Source: Cupriavidus basilensis (GTDB taxonomy: Bacteria; Pseudomonadota; Gammaproteobacteria; Burkholderiales; Burkholderiaceae). Taken from it: a stretch of DNA of 64,000 nt. The notes beneath the pieces were generated by a model. The model searched no databases. It was given only the letters and a program-made list of their open reading frames with translations, and was not told the origin of the DNA. Made by a program: the position numbers and the translations under genes. The stretch covers positions 3,162,001-3,226,000 of the forward strand of contig NZ_CP010536.1 of assembly GCF_000832305.1 (NCBI RefSeq), read 5' to 3'. The number at the start of each line of letters is the position of its first letter. Positions within the stretch are counted from its first letter, which is position 1. Below are positions 42,588 through 54,500 of the stretch, one piece after another.

Positions 42588-45500
42588 TCAGCGCTGGAGA
42601 TTGCGGCGCTCCGTGGCGCTCAGCTGGCTGAGCTGCGACTCGCTCAGCTCCATCTGGCCCAGCACCTGCACCACCCCGTTGGGGTCGTAGCCGGCCGGCG
42701 CGGCCCTGGCCCCTTCCCTCGCCTTGGGCGCGGCCTCGTCCGCATCCGTGCCAAAGCCGAGCACCCGCACCGTGAAGATCGACGGCAAGCCCTGGCGCGC
42801 CGCGGTGCGCTCGCGCTGCAGCGCGTCCTGCGCCGCGCTCACCGCCTGCGAAGCCGCCGCGCTGGCATTGGTCAGCGCGCCGACGTTCACCGCGGCCAGC
42901 ACGGGGATGCCAGTGGCCTTGCCCTGCACCTGGATGTTCTCGGCGTTGACCACCCGCAGCGCGGCCAGGTTGACGTTGCCGGACACGCGGATGCCGGCTT
43001 CGCCCGCGTCGATGGTGCCCAGCGGCGCGATCAGGTCGATGTCGCCCGGCGGTACCTCGGGAACCGGGTTGAGCGTGGCGATGCCCGCGCCGGTGTTGGG
43101 CGTGGTGGGCGACAGGGTGACCAGGCCGATGTTGTCGTACAAGCGCCGCTGCGGTGTGTAGACCACGGTGGACTTGGAGCCGCGCCCGGCATTGATGTCG
43201 CCCTGCGCCGACCACGCCAGGATGTTGCCGCCGAAGGTGGTGAAGATGCGGCTCTGCCCCAGCAGGATGCTGTCCCTGGCGTAGATCTGGACCTCGCCCG
43301 CGCCCTGCGTCAGCACGCCCGACCCCTCGCCCGGGATGAAGCCGCCGTCCACGCCGACCAGCGTGCGCCCGCCCGGCGTCATGATGTCGACGTCGCCGCC
43401 GAAGTCGGTATGGATGCCGGCGTCCAGCAGGTCGTACACCCCGATGTTGTATGGGTTGCCGGCCGCCTTGTACTCATCGCGCCGCAGATAGGTGACGCCC
43501 TTGAGCGGCCGCTTGGTGGCGAGCGCCCCGGAGACCGGGGCATAGTAGTTGGCGCTGCTGAACATGGTCAGGTCGCCCTGGTAGGCCAGCGCGTTGCCCT
43601 GTGCGTCATGCGTGGGGAACAGCGTAGCGATGGCCTCGCGCCCGCGCAGGTAGCTGCCCTCGCGCGGGCCGCCCGCCTGGTTGTACTCGCGCCCGGCGGC
43701 CTTGAGCTCGGCGTAGTACACGTTGCGCAGGTAGGCCCGCTGCTGCTCGGGCGGCAACGCGGCGAAGAACTGCCGCGCGTCCATGCTGGCCGCGTCGAAG
43801 TGCAGGCCCAGGCCGTTATGCCCGCCAAAGCGGCCGCTCAGCCAGTTGACCAGGTGCAGCTGGCTGGCCAGCCCGTACTCGCGCCGCAGGTCGCGGTTGG
43901 CGGCGGCCGCGCCGGCCGCCAAGGCTTGCTGGCGCGCGCTGTCGAGTTCCGCCTGCTTGCCTTGCAGGTAAGCCGGCGCGCCGGCCTCGTCGCCCGCGTA
44001 GCCGAACTGGGCGCGCAGCCAGTCGGCCAGCTTCAGCTCGCCACCATAGACGGCCACCACCTTGCCCGGCTGGTCCGCAAGGGCGCGCCCTGCATCGGCC
44101 TGGTTAGCGGGATCCAGGTAGCGCCTGGCGAAGGCGTTGAAGTCCAGCCCGTTGCGGCCCACGCCTGCCGCCACCGCGATGCTGGCGCCGCTGCCGCGGT
44201 CGCCCGGGGTCACGTTGGCCACCGGCCCGATGCTCTTGAGCTCGGCCCGGTCGGCCATGTACAGGTCGCGCCCGGCGGTGACTTCCAGCAAGCCGGGACC
44301 GGCCACGTAGAAGTTGCTGAAACGGATGTCGCGGCCGGCCGAGACCACGGACACATCGTCCGCGTTGTTGTGCACGATCAGGTTGCCACGCGCGGTGGCA
44401 TTCAGGACCGAAGTGGGCTTCTCGGCAAGGGTGCCGTCGCCGCGGCGCGGAGGAAGGTACCAGCCGTGGCCATCGACGGGCAGGTCCTCGGACTCGCCCA
44501 GCGCCGTGCCCGCGTTGACAAGGTCGCGCCCCGCGCGGATCGCCACCGGTCCGCCACCTTCATACCAGTTACCGAAGGTGAGGGCCGAACCAACGCCATT
44601 GGCACGGGAAATGATCGAACCCGTGCGCAGGCCGACGATATCGCCATCGACCGCATAGAAGCGCGCCGGCTGGCTGCCGGGGACCGCGTAGCCCGAGGCC
44701 GTGGGCGGTGTGAAACTGAACAGCGGGTAGGCCTGGTACGACCCTGCGCCGCCGTTGTTCGCCAGGAACACGCCGGCTGCCAGTCCGTCCGGGCTGATAT
44801 TGCTCAGCTTCAGCGTGCCGTAGTTGATCTTCACCGTGCTGCCGCTGAACGCGGCGTTGAACGGATTTGGCAGGGCCGTGGCATCGGCGCCCGATTGCGT
44901 GATGCCGTAGCCGCCGGCGTAGATCGAATCGCCCGCCAGCAGTTCCAGCTGGCCCGGGCCCGTGTGGGCATACTGCGGCCCCACCGGTGACGGCGCCAGC
45001 ATCAGCGTGGCGTTGTACTGGACTGGCCGGTTCGTTCCGTCCACCGCGCCGGTGCTGGAATTGCCGTAGTAGAAACTGCCGCTGGGCGCCACCGCGCGCA
45101 GCACCGACGGCATCATGAAACGCCCGTCGGTCGCCGCGTGGTTGCCGCCGGTACCTGAATCCGCCGCCGCCATGGATGGCGTCAGGTTGCCGCCCGCGCT
45201 GAACAGGTCGATGGCGGTGCCCGGCGTCCACAACGAGAACCAGGTCCAGCCATCACCGGTGTAGCTGGCGCCGTTGGCCCGGAACGGCGTGCCGTTGTTG
45301 ACCAGCGCCACGCGCCCCGGGTCGCCGACGCCGCCGAGCACCAGGTCGCCGCGCGCGTCGATGCGCACGCCGGCATCCCCGGGCACCAGCACCGGCCCGC
45401 CGCCCGCGATGGAGGACGTGGCCTTGTACACGTCGTAGGCACGCGATTCGGCGGGATCAGCGCGGTCGAAACGCAACTCGATGCCGCCCACCGAACCGGC

Positions 45501-48500
45501 CTCCACACGCAACGCCCCGCGCAGGTTGACAAAGGTGCTATTGAGTTCGCCGTAGCCTCCTGAGTAGCGCGTCGCCGGTGTGGCATCACCGGTCTGCGAA
45601 GCGAACGAGCGCACTTCCGCCACCGGGTTGAGCCCGCCGCCGATGCGGATATCGAGGTCGCCGCCGCCGGCCAGGGTGAGCTGCTTGCCATCGGCCGAGA
45701 CGCGGCCTGTGCTCGCCACCGCCAGGTTCAGGCCCTGGCTGCGGGCCATATAGCTGCTGGTTGCCGTCATGCGCGACGACAGCATGCCGGCGTCGCCGCC
45801 GGCCTCCAGCACCAGGTTGCCGCCGCCCAGGGTGCCGATACCGGTGAACCCGGTCAGGAACGGCGCGCCCGAGAACAACGCGTAGCCATCCTTCGGGCCG
45901 GCCACATAGCTGCCGAAGTTGACCCACCAGGCGGTGGGCACGCCCTCGGCGCCCGTCACCGCGCTGCCGGTGCCCTGGCGCCACAGCCAGTTGCCGACGG
46001 CGGTGGCGCCGAGGTGAGGGCGTATGGTGCCGATCGCGTCGACCCGGCCCTGGTTGCCACCGGCACCGATCAGGTCGCCCTTCACGTCGCCCTGGGCGCG
46101 TACCAGCACATTGCCACCGTGCTCCGGGTACCAGGCGCGGTACAGGCTCTGGCTGCCGCCGTCGATATATGGCACAAACGTCGTGCCATCCGGGCCCAGC
46201 AGCGTGCCGTCGAAGGCGGTGGCACGCGGCAGGTTGTACGCCGCGCCCACGCCAGCGGACTGCGTACCGGCGGTGTAGACGCCGAACGGCGAGGTCATGG
46301 TGAAATCGCCGCCCGAGATCAGGTCCAGGTCGCCGGTGCCGGTGCGCAGCACGCTGAAGAGCTGCTGGCGGGCCGGCTGCATCTGCGCCCGATACACCGG
46401 AGGCGTGCCGTCCTTGACCTTGACGACCACCAGGCCATACCCTAGGTCGTTGAACTTCTTGACCTCTTCCTCGCCGCCCCACTCGTCCAGGTTGATCGGC
46501 GTGCCGGGCTCGATGCCCGAGAATTCCAGCGAATCCCCTCCCCACACGTATTCACCCGGCAAGCCGGTGCCCGGCAACACCACATTCACCGAGACCAGGC
46601 CGTAGTGAGTGTCGGCCAGCAGCATGGACGCCTGCTTGCTGCGCGTTTGCAAGGCGCGCGTGTCGGCAGCCTGCGTATCCGCGCCGCTCACCAGCCGCAC
46701 CGACCACGATTGCGAGCCCTCGGGCAGCATCGGCGCCAGCGCCCAGTTGCGGCCCTGGTTGCCGCTGGCGTCTCCTGGGCGCAGTGACACCATGACCGCA
46801 TCGTCCGGCAGCTTGACCACCGTCTCGCTCGGGATCACCGCCCCCTTGCGCAAGACAAGCGCGTTCGCCAGGTAGACGCCTGGCGCGGTATCCACGCTCG
46901 TGCCGGTCTGCGGCAGCGGCACGCCGGCCGGCCAGGTCATGGCCGCCACGCTGGCCCCGCCGGCAAGCCGATTGCCGGCGTCGAGCTGCATGCCGCTGGC
47001 CAGCGTCAGCGGCTGCGACAGTACCGTGCCCGCCGCCTGCACCACCTTGCCTTGCGCGTCGCGCACCGCGCCGCCCAGTACCGTACCGGCCGGCAGCACC
47101 AGGTCCGACGCCAGCGTGGCGCGCGCCGGCAGCACCGTGCCGGGACGCAGGTTCACGGCCTTGATCGGCAGGTCGTAGTTGAGCGTGCGGCCGGACAGGA
47201 AGAAGGTGTCTTCCGCCAGCGTGACCATCTGGCCCTGCGGGATGACGACGTCGCCGCCCCAGGGCACCCTGCCCTTGACCAGCACCCAGCCCTGGTCGTC
47301 CGGCGTGACTGGCAGCGCCGAAGCGTCGAAGCCATCGGTCAGGCTGCCGTAGACATTCAGGTTGCCGCCCGCGCGCAGCACCAGCGCGCCGGCTTCGCCG
47401 GAGCCATAGACGCCGGTTTGCTGCGTGCGCGGGTTGACGCTGGCATAGCGGTAGCGCGACAGGTCGATGTCGCCATCGATGTGCAGGTCGCCGTCCGGCG
47501 TGGCGCTGACGATCTCCACGCCCGGGCGCAAGTGGAAAGCGTCGGCATAGCCGCGCAGCCCGGCGAGCTTGCGGTTCATCAGGTCGCCGTTGGCCAGCGC
47601 GTTGCCCATGAACACCAGGCTATCTGCGTGCTTGGCGTCCAGGTAGGCCTGGTTGATGACCTGGTAGGGACGGCCGTCGGCCATCGGGTCGGTGCCCCAG
47701 GCCGCGTCCTTGTAAGACCAGAAGCCGTTGACCGCGATGGAGCGCGCACCGTCGATGCGCAGCGCGCCGCTGGCGTCGATATCGATATCGGTGCCGGTGG
47801 CGCCGCCCAGGCGCGGGGCGTTGAGCTCGACCGTGCCGAGCGACTGCGCGCCTGCGCCGGTGCCGGCGCGCAGGTCCATGCGCGCGCCGCTCTCCAGCGT
47901 GAGCCGGCCCGTGCCGGCATTGATCTCGATGGTGGCGCGGTTGGGCGCCTCGATGACCTGGCCGTAGCTGTCCACGCGCAGCACCGTGCCATGCGCGTCG
48001 AGCAGCGCGCCGCCGCCGATGGTGACGCCGTTGCGCGCGGCCAGGCGGATGCTGCCGACCTGCTCGCCGCTGGCGTCGATGGTGCCGGTCACGGTGAGCT
48101 TGCCGCCGTCCACCGACACGCTGATCTCGCGCGCCTTGAGTTCATCGCCGATGGCCAGGTCGCCCTGCTTGAGCTGGAAGCTGCGGATGCCGGAGAGCTT
48201 GCCCTCGTTGAGGCGCTGGTTCAGTCCCGTGAAATCGGCGATCTGCTGCGCGCGGATGTCCGACCCACCGGCCGCGTACGGCACCAGGGTGCCGCCGGCA
48301 TCGTAGTGGCCGCTGCTGCCGCCCAGCACGCTGCCGCGCAGGTCGATGGTGCCCGCGCCCGCGCCCAGCGCGAGCACGGTGAGCTTGCCCGCGCGGTTCT
48401 CCTTGGCGGAAACGTCGATCAGCGCGCCGGCGGCCTGGCGCACATCGCCAGCGCGGCTTTCCAGCACCACGTCGCCGCCCCAGCTGTACTTGCTGACGTC

Positions 48501-51500
48501 ATAGAAATCGAGCTTGCGCCCGGCCAGGTCGAGCCGCGCGCCGTCGCGCAACACCACGTCGCGCTCGGCGGACACGGTGAGCTTGCCACTGGGCAGCACT
48601 ACGGTGCTATCCAGCGCCACGCTATTGCCGTTGAGCGCGATCTCCGCGCCCAGGGCCTCGGCCAGGGCCTTGCCGGACAAGGCCGGCGCGGCGGCACCGG
48701 CAGGCGCCGTCAAGCGGATGTCGCCGCCGGCGGTGATCTTGTTGACCGAGCCCGCCTGGCCGGTCAGCAGCGGCGTGTTGAGATTCAGGTTGCCGCCGCT
48801 GTAGGCATAGCCCTTGGTGGCGTCATCCCAGGCGCCTTGCGACTGGTAGACCGCGAGCGACCCCTTCTGGTTGGCGGTGATGCGCTCGCTGGCGTTGAGG
48901 TCGACCTGAGCGAAGCCGAGCACCATCCGGTCCATGGCGTGGATGGTGTCGGGGCGGCTGTTGGGGCCATAGCCGAACTCGATCTGCTTCGCGTCGACCT
49001 GCAGGCGGCCACTGCCCGTGCCGGCGCCGCCGGTTGCCACCAGCCCCGGCGCATTGGTTGCGCCGTTCCACACCAGGATGTCGGTGTGGATGCGGGCCAG
49101 CGCATCCGCATTGCCATAGCCCTGGATGGCCGGCGTGCCCAGCACCAAGCGCGCGAGCGAGGACTTGCCGGTGGCCGGGTCGATGGTGGACAGCGCCACC
49201 GAATCATAAAAGCGCAGCGCGTCGCGTGCGGTCAGCGCCAGGTTCTCCAGTGCCGGCGCGCCGGTGCTGGTGTCGCCCTTCAGGAGCCGGTCCAGCACGT
49301 CCTGGTTCAACGTCAGGCCCGGCGGCAGCGCATTGCGCGCGGCCAGGTCCGCCAGCGTCGCTTGGTTGCCCGCGTTGATGCCGCCGACCGACAGCAGCAG
49401 GTTGCGCGTGCCGTAGCGTGCCGCATCGCGCAGGTTGAAGCTCTGGTCGGTCGAGGCGGCGATGGTGCCCTCGGAATAGAGCGGCGTGGTGCCATGGCAG
49501 ACCGTGCCCGCCCCGCAGCCGCCGATGTCGATGCGGCCCGCGCCGCGCATGGGGTCCGCGCTGTAGCCCGGCGCCAGCATGTCCAGCCAGCCGTTGGAGA
49601 CCGCCAGCACGCTGACAGCGCCCGGATCGTAGACATAACCGCTGGTGGAATCCCAGGCGGCCTTGCCCTGCCCCAGCGTGTTGATGCCGCCGCCCTGCTC
49701 GACGAAGATGCCGCCCGATTTGGCATTGGTCACCAGGTACACCTCGGCGGCCTTGAGCACCGCGCCTTCGCGCAGGAAGATGCTCCCCGCCCCGCCATCG
49801 AACGTGGCGATGTTGGCGCGTTGCCTGCTGCCGTAGAAGTCGACATAGCGCACCGCTGGCAGAGCGCCGATGCCGATGCGCGAGGCGCCGATGGCATTGA
49901 TATCCGCGGCGTACAGCGAGGTGCCGCCAAAGCCCGGCGTCGGCGCCGCGCCGGCGGCCAGGATTTCGTAGCTGGTACCGCCCATCATCAGCGCACTGCC
50001 GCCAAACCCGCCCACGGCGGGCGCGTACAAGGTGCGCCCCGCGAAGCGCAGGACGGGCTCATCGCCAGCGGCGCGCGGCGCAGACGGCGCGAAGGAAAAA
50101 CGCAGTGTCTTGGCGTCGCGCTCCAGCTGGGCGCGCGGCACGCCTTCGCGTGCGGCCTGGGCCAGCGCAAAATCCGCGTAGCTTGTCTCGTTGTACTGCG
50201 AATAGCTGCGCAACACGTCGGCAGGCGTCAGGAAGACCTGGGTGGGCACGGCATTGCGGATGCCGGTGTTGGCCACGCCCAGTTGCGCCGCGGCCGCATA
50301 CGAGCCATTGCGCATGGCCATGGCGCCAGCGCCCGCCAGCGTGCCATTGCCCAGTCCGTTGAGCTCGACGCGGAACGCGCCGGGCAACAAGGCGAAGGTG
50401 GAAGGCAACAGCGTGTAGGTGCCGGCGGGCAGGCCCGGCACGCCGGCGCCGATGGTGATCTGGCGGCCGATGGCCGGATCGCTGGCCCCTTTCTCGGCCA
50501 CCACCGGCGCGTAGCCGGGCTGCACGCCCGGCACGATCGCATAGACCGGGTTGGTCGACAGGCCCGGCAAGGTGAAACCGCCGCGGGCGCCGACCTGCAC
50601 CAGCGGATTCATGCGCGCGTCCACCGAGCCACCGCGCCCGGCGAGGAAGGCCGCGCCGGTGAGCGTGCCGCCACCGCTCAGGTCCAGCACCGCGTCCTGC
50701 CGCACGTCGATCGTCTTCCCGGCCAGGGTGATGGCCGGGCCATTGCCCACGCCGCTGAACACCACGTCGTTGCCGTCGTGCATGTAGCTGAGCCCGTCGA
50801 GCGAGCCGCCATAGGGCATGACCAGGCCGTTGGCGCTGATCGAGCTCACGCTGCCCGGCAGCAGGTTCAGGCGCTCCGTCACAGCGCCGTAGCCCGTCGA
50901 TCCCAGCTCGAGGTTGCCCAGCGGCGCCCGCACCACGCCGCCCTGGTTGATGGTCGGGGCGCCGAAGCTCAGGCGGCCGAAGACGGAATAGGGCATGGCC
51001 GGCAGCTCGTCGCCAACGCGCTCGATGTCGAGGTGGCGCGCGGGGTCGAATTCACGCTGGATATTGCCGTAGTTGTCGATAAAGCTGCGCTGTCCGACGA
51101 TCACCGAGCCGCTGTCGCCCATGCCCGGATAGATCTGCGCGGCGGCCAGCGTGAGGTTGCCGGGTACGCTCAGCGAGGCGGTACGGTACATACGCAGGTC
51201 GCCGCGGCTGCGCAGGGTCGTGGCATCGAAGGCACCGCGCTCTACCGCCAGCGAGCTGTCGGCGTTGCGCTTGATGACGCCGCGCACGCCGATCTGCGTG
51301 GTACCCACCAGGTCCAGCAGATCCGCCTCGACCTGCAGCCGGGTGCCTTGCGACACCAGCGGCACGCTCGCCGTGCTCCGCGCCGGGTTGGGCATGTAGT
51401 AGAAGTCGGGCGCAACGCGGGTCGTGCCGGCCAGGCGCACATAGGGCGCGGCCAGGCTGACCTGGCTGCCGGCAGCGGCATGCTCCGCCAGCGCGATCGC

Positions 51501-54500
51501 GCTGGTGGTCAGGCGCAGGCTCTGCCCCAGGGCCAGGTTGACGTTGCCATCGAAGCTGATCATGCCGTTGGCCAGCAATGCGACGTTGTCGAACCCGCCG
51601 GCCCCGATGCGGTCCACGCCGATGCGCCCGGCGCCATAGGCCAGGGCGGCATCGCGCGCGCCGGGCCGCAATCCGGCCGCCAGCGCGGTGGCGCCCTGCG
51701 TTTGCGCCAGCACCAGCTCGCGCGCGGCGCGCACCGCGTCGTCGACGCTGGGGCTCTTCTGGGTGTAGTTGTCCACCGGGCCGTAGGCCGGGGTCTCCAG
51801 GTTCAGCGCCAGCGTGCCGCCGGCGGCGCCCTGGCCGCCGGCGGCCGCGCGCAGGCTGCCGTCCAGGAACAGGCCGCGCAAGGAACTCAGCGCGATGACG
51901 CCACCGTCGCTGGCCACCTGCGTGGCGCCCAGCCCCGGCAGGTCCAGCCGCGCGGAAGCGCCGGAGGCATCAATGCGCGCGCCGGGCCGAACCACGACGA
52001 AGGCGTCGGCGGCGTCGACCTGGGTAGCGTCCGGGTTGTGGCGCGCACCGATCTCGATCGTGCCGCCCTGGCCGACCTTGCCATAGGCATTCCCGCGCGC
52101 ATCGATGGCGGTGGCTGCGCGGCCGGCGGCGTCGAGCACGGCATTGCTGCCGATCCAGATCGACATGGCATCCGCGGTACCGTTGGGCCGGTCGGCCTGG
52201 TTGCCGGTGCCGAGCTTGCCGGGCAGCAATGCGATATTGCCGCCCCAGGCATTCAGCGTGCCCTCGACGGTGATCTGGCCATTGCCCTGCAGGGTCAGCG
52301 CACGGCCCGGATCCACGGTGACGGTGGCGCCCTCCCCGACTACCAGCGGCGCCTGGGTGTAGACCGAACCGGCCGACAATGCCAGGTCGGCGCCGCCGCG
52401 CTGGGCCAGCGTGGCCTTGCGCGGATCTTCCTGCCATAGCGGCGGCAGCCACCGTTCCAGGACTTGCGCCGGATCGGCGCCGCTCGCCACCGCGTGGCCC
52501 ACTGCGGCGTCAAAGCGCAGCACCGGCATCGCTACCGCCACGCTGGCATCCCGCGCCACCTGCACGCCTTGCTGGGCGGCCACGGCGTAGCGCGAGAAGC
52601 CGCTCTGGAACACCTCGTTGCCGATCACCAGCAGCGGCTTGACCGCGACCGCGCCCGGCAGCTTCGTGCCGGCCAGCAGCCTGGCGCCCTCGGCCAGCAC
52701 CACGTCCTTGGGCAACGGCGTGCCGGCCAGCAGGGTGCTATTGAAATCAGGCACGGGGATGCCGTTGGGAAAGACGTCCGCCGGCACCACATAGCCCGGC
52801 GCCAGGTCGCCCGATGAGGCTACCAGCACGGTGCCGGCGGGGGCGATGTTGCCGTTCGAATAAAAGCGGCCCTTGTCGTCGATGACCGCGAAGTTCCAGG
52901 TCGTGCCGCGCGGCACCAGCCACGGTGCTTGCAGCGTGACCTTGCGCGTCGCGCTGAACAGCGGGTTGCCTTGCATCGCCTGGCCCGGCGCGACGGTGTC
53001 CGCCGTGTACGTGAAATCACTGGCCAGCACCGTGCCGGCCGGCAGCGTGACCGACTGCGCCAGCGTCAGGTTGACCGATACCGACTGGCCCGCCGGCAAC
53101 AAACCGCTGTCGGCCAGCAAGCCACCGCCGATGGCAATGCCCACGCCAGTGTCGATGGTGAGCGTCCCCCCGCCCTTGGCACCATAGCCGCGCAGCTCGC
53201 CGTTCATCCGCAAGGCGCCGGAGCCGTTGCCGGCGACGTCGTTCTGGTTGGACAACAGCGTGATATTGCCGCCCCGCCCGCCCTGCACCTTGTTGCCGGC
53301 GAGCAGCGCCGCCCCCGACGACACATCCAGCACGCTGCCCGTGCCAAGGGTGACGTCGCCAGTGCTGCTGATGCTGATCGCGCCACCGTTGACGTAGGGC
53401 AGCCCGCCGATCCGGGTGAAGTCCAGCTCAAGGTTGGACCACAGCCCCCGCCCATCCAGCGTGACACCTTGCCCCACCGAAACGCCGGGCGTATAACCCT
53501 TGGCGGGTACCGCCGCCACCGGCACGTCCAGCCAGGCGCCACCGGCGCTGCTGGTGTACTGATTGATCATGTTGCCCAGCGCGATGCGGCCGCCGCGCGC
53601 CGCGAGGTCCGCCCGCGCATCCACCTGCGTGGCATGCAGCGCGAGGTCGCCGCCCGCGGCCACTTGCACGGCCGCACCAACGTCGATGCCGTCCCTGGCG
53701 TAGACCCTCAAGGCGCCCAGGCCAAGCCCGTTGATCCAGCCGGCATCCAGGCGCAGCTTGCCCTTGCGCTCGTCGGGCAGCGCGTCCGTCATGGCCAGGC
53801 CATCCGCGATGCCTTGCACGACGCCGATATCCACCTGTTTCACCAGTGCCTGCGGGCTGTCGCGCAGCATGCCGGTCTTGCTGTCGTAGATCGGCGTAAG
53901 TTGCCCGACGATCAGCTGGCCGGCACGTGGCGCGGCGATCTGCGATTGCCTGTAGCCGTCCAGGCTGCCATCGCGCGCCTCGCGCTGGCGATCGCCCTGG
54001 AATACCGTGGTATCGATATTGCCTTCAAGCACCGCGGACTGCGTGCCAACGACCACGCGCCCGGCATCGCGCCCGAGCGTGTAGCCGTTCTCCAGCCGCT
54101 CGCCCGGCGCGATCAGCGGGCTGAGGAAGTACTCCGTGGTGTTCTTGCCCCAGCGCGCGTGCGCGTTCTCGAAGCCGCGATACAGCCCGGTGTAGAGGTT
54201 GTCCGCAGGCGCGGTAGCCAGGTTGTACAAGCCCCCGTCGGCTCCCCTGAGCCAGGTCTGCTTGATGATGCCGCTCTGCACGTTCAGCGAACCGCCTGAG
54301 ACGTTGATGCGGGACCCGGCCTGCGTGACCAGCTCGCCGCCACTGAAGCCCACGGTGCCGCCCTGCGCGGCCCATTCGCCGATGCTGTGGCCACCAGTGC
54401 TCAGGTAGCCGCTGACTTCCAGCAGGCCGCCGCCCGTGTACATGCGCTCGGTGGCATAGCCATTGGTGCCCGCGGCGACGCGCACCAGGGTGCGGCGGTC

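Noticed and set aside
42471..44990. Plus-strand open frame of 839 codons opposite the exoprotein C-terminus
   Set aside because: Same reason as the larger antisense frame; no ribosome-binding site and no recognisable motif.
48784..52086. Possible internal gene or phase-variable repeats inside the exoprotein gene
   Set aside because: The reading frame is continuous over 4534 codons, and I saw no homopolymer or short tandem repeat long enough to cause phase variation.
47052..52439. Plus-strand open frame of 1795 codons opposite the giant exoprotein gene
   Set aside because: It is antisense to a gene with clear signal peptide, TPS domain and DUF3739 region, and its product is Arg/Gln/Ala/His-rich without domain features. 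Long antisense frames are expected in high-GC DNA opposite Gly/Ala/Asp-rich coding sequence.
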